Below are positions 17,286 to 23,532 of a stretch of 34,500 nt of DNA, in pieces. Source of the stretch: Verrucomicrobiales bacterium. Lineage in GTDB: Bacteria; Verrucomicrobiota; Verrucomicrobiia; Verrucomicrobiales; DEV007. The stretch lies in contig JANQMB010000231.1 of NCBI GenBank assembly GCA_028280355.1, positions 1-34,500 on the forward strand, read 5' to 3'. The position numbers were made by a program, and so were the translations under genes. How positions within the stretch are numbered: position 1 is the first letter of the stretch; each line of letters starts with the position of its first letter. A model generated the notes under the pieces. It ran no database searches. It saw only the letters and a program-made list of their open reading frames with translations, and had not been told where the DNA came from.

Positions 17286-20135
17286 CTACTCCGCCGCGCC
17301 ACCAGCGCCCTCATCCCCGCCCTCCGGGACGATGAGGGTCTCGACGGCGAGCCCGGGCGCGAGGTATTTCTTGGCGAGGGCGTTCACCTCGCCGACGCTC
17401 ACCGAGGCGTAATCGTCACGCATCGTCCGCGCCCAATCGAGTTTCTGGGGGAACTCCTGGGAGCTGAGCACCACGGTGTCGAGCCAGTAGCTGTTGTTGC
17501 GCAGCTGCTGGTCGATGCCGGTGAGGAGGGGTTTGACCGTCCGCTCCAGCTCGTCCTCCCCGGTGCCCTCCGCCGCCAGCCCCTCGCCGATGCCCCGCAC
17601 CACGGCCGCGATCTCCTCCGCGTCCTGCGGGTCCACGGTGAGGAGCGACATCAGGTACCCGAAACCGGTGTAGGTGCTGCTGGGGATGTTGCGGGCGTAT
17701 GGGCTATAGGCGTCGCCGAGCTCCTCGCGGACCTTCTTGCGCAGGCGGTCGGCGAAGATCGACCCGAGCACGCTCAGGCGGCGGGTCCTGGCGATGTCCC
17801 AGATGTCCTCGGTCGCCCAGTAGACGCCGACCATCGCCTTGGGGATCTCCGAATCGAAACCGAAGGTCTTCCCCTCGCCCCCCCCGACGAACTTCAACTT
17901 CCTGCGCTCGGCGAAGCCGGGCTTCTCCTGCCGCCTCTCCGGCAGGGCGCCGAAGGTGGCCGCCGCCGCCTCGAGCAGCGCCGCCTCGTCGAAGTCGCCG
18001 ACGATCCCGACCTCCATGTAACCCTTCGCCAGCGGCTCGGCGAGCCAGGCCTTGACCTCGTCGAGCGTCCTTGCCAGCAGCTCCTCCCTCTCGGGGAACC
18101 CGGCGCGGAAGTCGCCGCTCTTGAGGAAGGGGTCGACCTCGTTCTGCATCACCCCCATCGGCGTGTGGTCGAGCTGGGCGAAAAGCGGGTCGACCTGCTT
18201 GTGCATCTGCCGCAGGCTCTCCTCGCGGTAGCCCGGGGCGGTGATGTAGGCGCAGAGGAGCTGCAGAGCTTCGGCGAGATCCTTGTTGTTGGTGCCGCCC
18301 CGGAGGACGAAGGCGTCCTCGCCGACCGAAAAGGTGCCGCCGACCGTCTTGCCGGCGAAGATGCGGCGCAGCTCGTCGGCGTCGTGCGCCTCCAGCCCCC
18401 CGGCGGTGAAGGTCCCCGACGCCACCATCGCGAGACCGGGCTTGTCCTCCGCCGCGGTCAGCAGGCCGCCGCCAATGCGGACGGCGATAGAGATCGAGTC
18501 CTTCTCGAAGTCCGTCCGCTTCAGGTTTAAACGGACGTTGTTGGCGAACCGCAGCTGGGTGATCCCGAGGTCGCTGACCTCCTTGCGCTCGGCGATCTCG
18601 CCCGGTTTCCCGAAGTCGGTGTAGGCGAACTTCGCCGCCGCCGCCTCGGCCGGCGCCTCCACGGGCACCGCGCCGCTCTTCTTGTAGGCGGCGAGGATCT
18701 GCCCCCCCTTCCCTTCCAGCTGGGCGTTGCCGCCGACGAAGATCTGCCGGTCGTCCCCCGCCCAGACCTTGCGGAACTCCTCGAGGCAGGCCTCGCGGGT
18801 GATGGTGCCGACGTGTTTGTCGTACCACTCCATGTCCTGCGCCGGGCTGCTAAAGACGTAGCCGCTGGAGATCGAATCGACGAGTTCGTCCGCCAGGCCG
18901 CGCGACTTCCGGGAGGCGGCGCTGCGGAGGTCCTGTTCGTAGACGTTGCGGATGTTGGCCTTCACCTCCTCGAACTCGGCCTCGGTGAAGCCGTGCTCGA
19001 GCGCCCGGCGGATCTCCTGCTCGGCGACGGCCAGGGCGCCCTCCCACTTGTCCGGCTCGCAGGTGACGTAGATGCTGGCGAACCCCGCGAAGTCGAGGAA
19101 CTCGTCCGCGTAGGCGCCGCCGCCGGTGAACGGTGCGCCCTCCTTCTTGGCGAGTTCGGAGAGCCGGTTGTCGAGGATGTCGGTCGCGATCCACAGCTTG
19201 GTGTCGCGGATGCCCTTGGCCGTGTCGTCGGGGCGCCACTCGTAGGGGCGGACGGCCTCGATGCTGACCGAGGTCTCCGAGGACTCGCGCTCGTAGTGCG
19301 ACTTGGTGATCACCCCGCGCCCGGTGGTGATCTCGCCGAGGGCGGGGTCCGGGCGGGGGTCCCCCGCCGCCATCGAGCCGAACTGCGCCTCGATCATCGG
19401 CACCAGCTTCTCGGGGTCGACCGCCCCCACCGCGACGACCGCCAGGCGGTCGGGGGTATACCAGCCCTCGTAGAAGTCCATGAACGTCCCCCTCCCCGCG
19501 CCCTTGATCACCTCCTTGGTGCCGATGGGGAAACGGCTGCTGATCAGCGAGTCGGGGAGGGCGAACTTGTAGGCGACCTTCTGGGTCCGCCATTCGGCCG
19601 AGTCGCGGGTGATGAGCTCGGAGAGGATCACGCCCCGCTCCTTCTCGATCTCCTCCACGCTCATCAGCATGCCGTCGGCGTAGTCGCGGAGCAACAACAG
19701 CGAGCGCTTCAGCAGCGCCTCGTCGGGCTTGGGGAGCTCGAGCTTGTAGACCGTCTCGTCGAACGAGGTGTGGGCGTTGGTGTCGCCGCCGAACGACATG
19801 CCGAGGCGCTGGAAGTACTCGACCATCTCGCCGGCGGGGAAGTTGGTCGTGCCGTTGAACGCCATGTGCTCGATGAAGTGCGCCAGGCCCTGCTGCTCGT
19901 CGGTCTCCATGAGTGAACCGGCGTCGACGAACAGCCGCAGGCTGATCCGCCCCGGCGGCTCGGCGTTGGGCAGGATCGCGTAGCGCACCCCGTTCTCGAG
20001 CACGCCCCAGGTGACGGCAGGGTCAGGCGCGAGGTCGCTGCTGTCGTGCGCCCACTTCCCCTTCGGGGCGGACCAGCCAGCGAGGGGGAGGGTCAGGGAG
20101 AGGAGGGCGGACAGGAGCGGGGTTTTCGGGGACAT
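17286..20135 (-). CDS. Secreted M16 zinc peptidase, two-unit (PqqL-like)
   Basis: A 949-residue periplasmic peptidase of the insulinase family. The signal peptide occupies about residues 1-23 (LLSALLSLTLPLAGWSA). The first M16 unit has the inverted zinc motif HFIEH (86-90) followed by MAFNGTTNFP, and a third ligand Glu166 in KERGVI. The N-terminal strand WGVLENGVRYAILPN is typical of the PqqL-like branch. A structural linker follows, and a second unit starts near residue 530 (DLGITQLRFANNVRLNLKRTD). This second unit lacks an HxxEH where one would expect it (GGGLLTAAEDKPGLAMVASG), as is usual for the non-catalytic half. The gene stands alone: gap is downstream on the same strand with its own promoter region, and a divergent small gene lies upstream. 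No Shine-Dalgarno is seen. Substrate unknown. Confidence 0.95.
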   Translation of the reverse strand: MSPKTPLLSALLSLTLPLAGWSAPKGKWAHDSSDLAPDPAVTWGVLENGVRYAILPNAEPPGRISLRLFVDAGSLMETDEQQGLAHFIEHMAFNGTTNFPAGEMVEYFQRLGMSFGGDTNAHTSFDETVYKLELPKPDEALLKRSLLLLRDYADGMLMSVEEIEKERGVILSELITRDSAEWRTQKVAYKFALPDSLISSRFPIGTKEVIKGAGRGTFMDFYEGWYTPDRLAVVAVGAVDPEKLVPMIEAQFGSMAAGDPRPDPALGEITTGRGVITKSHYERESSETSVSIEAVRPYEWRPDDTAKGIRDTKLWIATDILDNRLSELAKKEGAPFTGGGAYADEFLDFAGFASIYVTCEPDKWEGALAVAEQEIRRALEHGFTEAEFEEVKANIRNVYEQDLRSAASRKSRGLADELVDSISSGYVFSSPAQDMEWYDKHVGTITREACLEEFRKVWAGDDRQIFVGGNAQLEGKGGQILAAYKKSGAVPVEAPAEAAAAKFAYTDFGKPGEIAERKEVSDLGITQLRFANNVRLNLKRTDFEKDSISIAVRIGGGLLTAAEDKPGLAMVASGTFTAGGLEAHDADELRRIFAGKTVGGTFSVGEDAFVLRGGTNNKDLAEALQLLCAYITAPGYREESLRQMHKQVDPLFAQLDHTPMGVMQNEVDPFLKSGDFRAGFPEREELLARTLDEVKAWLAEPLAKGYMEVGIVGDFDEAALLEAAAATFGALPERRQEKPGFAERRKLKFVGGGEGKTFGFDSEIPKAMVGVYWATEDIWDIARTRRLSVLGSIFADRLRKKVREELGDAYSPYARNIPSSTYTGFGYLMSLLTVDPQDAEEIAAVVRGIGEGLAAEGTGEDELERTVKPLLTGIDQQLRNNSYWLDTVVLSSQEFPQKLDWARTMRDDYASVSVGEVNALAKKYLAPGLAVETLIVPEGGDEGAGGAAE

Positions 20136-20219
20136 GACGGGTGGAGGATAGTCGCAGGGTTCGAGGATGCAAAGCGTCGCCGCCGGCCGATGTCGCCTGA
20201 AAATCCGGGGCGGCCGAGG

Positions 20220-20241
20220 AAAAATCGGGGCGGGACGCCCC
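20220..20241 (-). terminator. Intrinsic-terminator-like hairpin on the minus strand
   Basis: Stem GGGGCG and CGCCCC around a 3-base loop, followed on the minus strand by GA and five T. It sits in the 20136-20338 gap, upstream of the M16 gene and about 280 bases past the stop of the 121-residue membrane protein gene. It would end minus-strand transcripts that have run antisense across the small gene at 20339-20548. The rest of this gap shows no gene. Confidence 0.5.
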
Positions 20242-20338
20242 CTCCGGCACCGGGCGGACTTCCCCGAGGTGTCGGATCCGTCACCCTAGGGGTTTCGCGG
20301 CCACCGGACCGGCGGGGTAATCTTGTCACTACCTAGAA

Positions 20339-20548
20339 ATGCATATGATGAGAGAGACGCCCGACACGGCAGAAGGCGCTGGATCGCAGGAGGCGATCCA
20401 GGCGCTGCGCGAGGTCGGGACGACGAAGAAGACGCAGTATTGGTCGTTTGAGGAGATCGAGGCCGCGATCCGCGAGGCCAACTTGCTCGGGATCGACCCG
20501 CAGAAGTTGTTCGGCACCTCAACCGCCGGCGAGGACCTCGCCATCTGA
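20339..20548 (+). CDS. Small unknown protein (69 aa)
   Basis: A 69-residue soluble, acidic protein, not recognised. Codon third positions are mostly G or C, as in neighbouring real genes, which supports coding. The core SFEEIEAAIREANLLGIDPQKLFG looks like a short helix-turn-helix-like or helical hairpin unit, preceded by a disordered Thr/Glu/Gly N-terminus. ATG codons occur at residues 1, 3 and 4, so the true start may be up to 9 bases further in. No Shine-Dalgarno is seen. Its last 30 bases overlap, tail to tail, the end of the membrane protein gene on the other strand. The function is unknown; nothing nearby assigns one. Confidence 0.55.
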   Translation: MHMMRETPDTAEGAGSQEAIQALREVGTTKKTQYWSFEEIEAAIREANLLGIDPQKLFGTSTAGEDLAI

Positions 20549-20884
20549 GCCCCCCCGTCGCCCGCGCCCATAGAGCACGAGACACCAGACTCCGACGAGG
20601 ATGAGGCCGAGCGCCTCCCTGCCGGTGGAGGCCTGGTAGAGCCCGTCGCCGGGATAGAACCACACCATGAGGTTCGGCTGAACCCAAATGGCGCCCCCGA
20701 TGCAGGCGACCCCCAAGAGGCCCGCCGGCAGGGACACCACCGGATAGAACTGGGCCAACAAGGTGAACGCGGCCGCCAGATAGCACGCCGCCGGCGACAC
20801 GGGCGAGCGGTCGGCGGCACCGAAACCGAGCGCGAAGGCGAGCATCGCCATGACGGCGAGGGCGCTGAGGATCCGGAACGGCAT
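20519..20884 (-). CDS. Small multi-pass membrane protein (121 aa)
   Basis: A 121-residue protein with about four hydrophobic segments: residues 1-20 (FRILSALAVMAMLAFALGFG), 29-46 (ACYLAAAFTLLAQFYPVV), 50-64 (AGLLGVACIGGAIWV) and 90-106 (LGLILVGVWCLVLYGRG). A short loop with WFYPGDGLYQASTGREA precedes the last helix. I do not recognise the family. The ATG at 20884 (MPFRIL) is chosen because it starts the first helix directly; the frame is open upstream but that stretch is Arg/Ala-rich with no membrane character. The 3' end overlaps the small plus-strand gene by 30 bases. The NAD kinase gene is divergent, 175 bases away. Confidence 0.6.
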   Translation of the reverse strand: MPFRILSALAVMAMLAFALGFGAADRSPVSPAACYLAAAFTLLAQFYPVVSLPAGLLGVACIGGAIWVQPNLMVWFYPGDGLYQASTGREALGLILVGVWCLVLYGRGRRGGSDGEVLAGG

Positions 20885-20953
20885 CACCGACCCTAGCACG
20901 GCCGCCCCCCACCTCAAGCGGGCGTCCGGCACAGCCGCGCCAGCCACGCCCGA

Positions 20954-20986
20954 GCTCTCCAGGGAGAGCCGGCGGGATGCGCCGGC
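20954..20986. promoter_or_regulatory. Two adjoining hairpins in the divergent gap before the NAD kinase gene
   Basis: GCTCTCC and GGAGAGC pair around AG (20954-20969), and GCCGGCG pairs with CGCCGGC around GGATG (20968-20986), sharing two bases. They lie in the 175-base gap between the 121-residue membrane protein and the NAD kinase gene. They could be an operator or a leader structure; I see no clear -35/-10 pair here. Confidence 0.3.
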
Positions 20987-21059
20987 GGGAGGACGATTCT
21001 GGACGATCGCGGGTGTTGCCAAAGCCCCCATCTCCTCACAGAGTGAGAACAGCGCACCG

Positions 21060-21935
21060 ATGAGGGTATTAGTCGTCTACAAGAAAAGCGCCTGGGAGCT
21101 GTTCACGGGCTCCGAGGACCCGCACGTCGGCTCCTTCATGCGCGAGTCCGGGCGCGACGCGAAGCTCTTCGAGGAGAGCCACGAGATCCAGAAGCGGTCC
21201 CTGGACGCGGTCGTGGCGGCCGTCGAGGGGGCGGGCGCAGCGGTCGAAACCCTGTACCGCTCCGACTTGCACCCCGACCGCTTCGAGGGCCTCGACCTGG
21301 CGATCACCGTCGGCGGCGACGGCACCTTCCTGGAAACCTCGCACTGCGTCCCCACGGGGATGCCCATCATGGGGGTCAACTCCGACCCCGCCCGCAGCGT
21401 CGGCTTCTTCTCGACCTGCCCGGGCGCGGAGTTCCCCTCCCTGTTCGAACGTTTCGACCAGCTGCCCGACACCGAGCTCCCGCGGGCCGAGGTGGCCATC
21501 GACGGGGAGCGCAGCGGCCCCCCCGTGCTCAACGACGTGCTGTTCGCCAACCCGAACCCGGCCGCCACCACCCGCTACCGCATCGGCGAGCAGCGGTATC
21601 GTAACAGCGGCCTGCTGGCGTGCACCTCGGCCGGCTCCACCGCGTGGATGTTCCAGGAGGGCGGGGAGCCGATGCGGCTCGACGACCGCCGCCTGCAGAT
21701 CTACCACCGCGGCACCCGCGGCGTCCGGCCGGAGTTCGCCGGGTCGCTGGCGCTGGTTTCACTCACCCGCCGCGGCGAGCTCTTCATCGACGGCGAGCAC
21801 CTCTCGCTGCCGCTCTCGATCGGCCAGCGGCTCGAGCTCCGGCCCGGCCCGGCGCTGAGGGTGATCGGCGACCTCGCCTGCAAGCGGGAGGAGTTCATGG
21901 CCAGATACCGCGACCGCGAACACAGAACACCATGA
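21060..21935 (+). CDS. NAD kinase family protein, NADK2-like
   Basis: A 291-residue cytoplasmic protein of the NAD kinase superfamily, which phosphorylates NAD to NADP. The key motif GGDGTF is at residues 85-90. The second family site, usually TPTGSTAY, reads TSAGSTAW at 189-196. The segment GVNSDPARSVGFFS (105-118) and the SGLLACTSAGSTAW pattern resemble the NADK2 (mitochondrial-type) branch more than the usual bacterial NadK. VLNDVLFANPNPA (156-168) takes the place of the conserved Asn-Glu block, with Asp for Glu. The start MRVLVVYKKSAWELF is chosen at the first strand; the frame is open upstream but that part is unlike any kinase. The stop overlaps coaD by 4 bases (ATGA), so NADP and CoA synthesis are translationally coupled here. 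Enzyme activity is inferred. Confidence 0.85.
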   Translation: MRVLVVYKKSAWELFTGSEDPHVGSFMRESGRDAKLFEESHEIQKRSLDAVVAAVEGAGAAVETLYRSDLHPDRFEGLDLAITVGGDGTFLETSHCVPTGMPIMGVNSDPARSVGFFSTCPGAEFPSLFERFDQLPDTELPRAEVAIDGERSGPPVLNDVLFANPNPAATTRYRIGEQRYRNSGLLACTSAGSTAWMFQEGGEPMRLDDRRLQIYHRGTRGVRPEFAGSLALVSLTRRGELFIDGEHLSLPLSIGQRLELRPGPALRVIGDLACKREEFMARYRDREHRTP

Positions 21936-22426
21936 CCATGTCACCTAGGAAGGCAGTCTACGCCGGCAGCTTCGACCCGCTCACCAACGGCCACCTGTGG
22001 ATGGTGGAGCAGGGCCTCCGCCTGTTCGACCACCTGACGGTCGCCATCGGCATCAACCCCGAGAAGCGATACACCTACGGCCTCGAGGAACGGCTGGACA
22101 TCCTGCGCGCCTCGCTGCCCGATAGCGACAGCCTGGAGATCGCCCACTTCGAGAACCGCTACCTGGTCGACTACGCCGCCGAGGTCGGCGCGGGGTATAT
22201 CCTGCGCGGGATCCGCTCCGCCCAGGACTACGAGTTCGAGCGCGGCATGCGCCACATGAACGCCCAGCTCGACGGGACGATCAGCACGGTCTTCCTCATG
22301 CCGCCCAGCAGCCTATCCGAGCTGAGCAGCAGCATGGTCAAAGGGCTGGTCGGCCCCGAGGGCTGGGAGGAACACGTGCAGAAGCTCGTGCCCGCCCCGG
22401 TGTTCGAGGCGCTCAAAATCGAGTGA
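21932..22426 (+). CDS. coaD: Phosphopantetheine adenylyltransferase
   Basis: A 164-residue enzyme that transfers AMP from ATP to 4'-phosphopantetheine, giving dephospho-CoA, the second-last step of CoA synthesis. The nucleotidyltransferase motif AVYAGSFDPLTNGHL (with the TxGH-type site) is at the N-terminus. IGINPEKRYTYGLEER, YILRGIRSAQDYEFE with MNAQL, and the C-terminal LSSSMVKGL (usual form ISSSxVKE) follow. The Glu of the last motif is Gly here, a mild departure from the family. The ATG at 21932 overlaps the NAD kinase stop as ATGA; a second ATG lies two codons later. The gene ends 28 bases before the convergent 345-residue gene, with no clear terminator between them. Confidence 0.97.
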   Translation: MTMSPRKAVYAGSFDPLTNGHLWMVEQGLRLFDHLTVAIGINPEKRYTYGLEERLDILRASLPDSDSLEIAHFENRYLVDYAAEVGAGYILRGIRSAQDYEFERGMRHMNAQLDGTISTVFLMPPSSLSELSSSMVKGLVGPEGWEEHVQKLVPAPVFEALKIE

Positions 22427-22454
22427 CGGGCCTGGCTGGCGCCTCAGGAGGAAC

Positions 22455-23492
22455 CTAGCCCTCCTCGCCGGCACCCTCGCCAGCCTCCGGGTCGACCGGC
22501 GGGGTGAGGAGGCTCTTGTACTTCCCGGGCAACTTGCCGGAGGTCATGCCGTCGAACAGGACGGCGATGCCGTGGGCCTCCTTCTGCATCGAGTAGTTGT
22601 CGGGGAAGGTCGGGTCCTTCTTGATCAGGCCGAGCGACGCGAGCATCGAGCGCAGGGCCAGCCCGCGCTCGGCGCCGAAGTTGATGGTGAAGGCGCGAGA
22701 GTAGTCGGTGAGGGCCTTGGAACGGATCATGGCGATGTCGCGGGTCAGTTTCTGCCGCTCCTCGCGGGTCTCCTCCGCGCGCGGGTCGAGCTCGGCGAGC
22801 TGGGCGGCGTACTCATCGGAGATCTTCTCCGAGGAGATGCCCCGCAGGTAGGCCACCTGCGCCATGTGGTGGACGTTCAGGCTGTCCTGCAGCGGCAGCT
22901 CGTTCGGCGCGACAGTGTACTCGGGGATGTCGGCCTCTTTGACCTCGTAGTCCTGCATCATGAGGTAGAGCGGCTTCCATTTCCCCCCGGCGAGGTGCGC
23001 CCAGCCCTGGAAGAGGCGGATCTGGTCCTGCCACTTCTTGCCCAGGTTCACCTTCTGCACCCGGATGTAAGGCTCCATCATCTCGGCGAACTTGCCGGTC
23101 CGCCGCAGGCACTCCATGTAGTAGAACACCGCCTGGGCACCGATGCTGTCCTCGAGGGTCGCGATGCCCGCGTAGTCCTCCATCGCCTGGGCGAAGGCCG
23201 GGATCGCCTGGGCGTAGTCGCGGCGGTTCCAGAACTCCATGGCCTCCTTCCAGTCCTTGGGCTCACGCCAGGAGATGTTCTTGATCCTGGAGTGCGGGTA
23301 GCCGGCGGCGGCGGTGCCGTTCTCGTAGGGGCTGATGTAGAGGTTCTTCTCGTCGGCCTTGGTGACGAAGCCGGGGAAGTCGGTGTCGTCGATCAGGGTG
23401 ACGGTGACGGCGATCGGCTTGGCGATCAGCCCCCCGGCCAGGAGGGCCAGGGTGGCGGCGGCGGCGGCGAGGGTCCGGTTGATGGGTCTCAT
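22455..23492 (-). CDS. Secreted protein with N-terminal small beta-barrel-like region and TPR-like helices
   Basis: A 345-residue protein with a signal peptide (residues 1-24: NRTLAAAAATLALLAGGLIA). Residues about 27-75 alternate short beta-type segments (TVTLIDDTDFPGFVTKADE, NLYISP, SRIKNISW), which resemble a small SH3/LSm-like barrel. From about residue 78 the sequence is helical and TPR-like, starting WKEAMEFWNRRDYAQAIPAFAQAMEDY. A Pro/Glu/Gly-rich tail ends it. It follows the 977-residue TPR gene by 40 bases on the same strand and is the last gene of the Exb/TPR block. This suggests it works in the periplasm with that protein. No family name can be given. No Shine-Dalgarno (upstream bases end CACGACC). 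Confidence 0.85.
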   Translation of the reverse strand: MRPINRTLAAAAATLALLAGGLIAKPIAVTVTLIDDTDFPGFVTKADEKNLYISPYENGTAAAGYPHSRIKNISWREPKDWKEAMEFWNRRDYAQAIPAFAQAMEDYAGIATLEDSIGAQAVFYYMECLRRTGKFAEMMEPYIRVQKVNLGKKWQDQIRLFQGWAHLAGGKWKPLYLMMQDYEVKEADIPEYTVAPNELPLQDSLNVHHMAQVAYLRGISSEKISDEYAAQLAELDPRAEETREERQKLTRDIAMIRSKALTDYSRAFTINFGAERGLALRSMLASLGLIKKDPTFPDNYSMQKEAHGIAVLFDGMTSGKLPGKYKSLLTPPVDPEAGEGAGEEG

Positions 23493-23532
23493 GGTCGTGT
23501 GTCGTGTTGGGGGTTGTCGTTCGTTCCCTGCC

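Noticed and set aside
20150-20180. tRNA-like GGGTTCGAGGA sequence
   Set aside because: Only a T-loop-like string is present; no acceptor, D or anticodon stems can be built around it.
20885-21031. Longer form of the 121-residue membrane protein (start at 21031)
   Set aside because: The extension lacks membrane character and would use up most of the divergent promoter gap before the NAD kinase gene.
20850-21059. NAD kinase start at 20850
   Set aside because: The added 70 residues are unlike any kinase and run through the opposite gene's start region.
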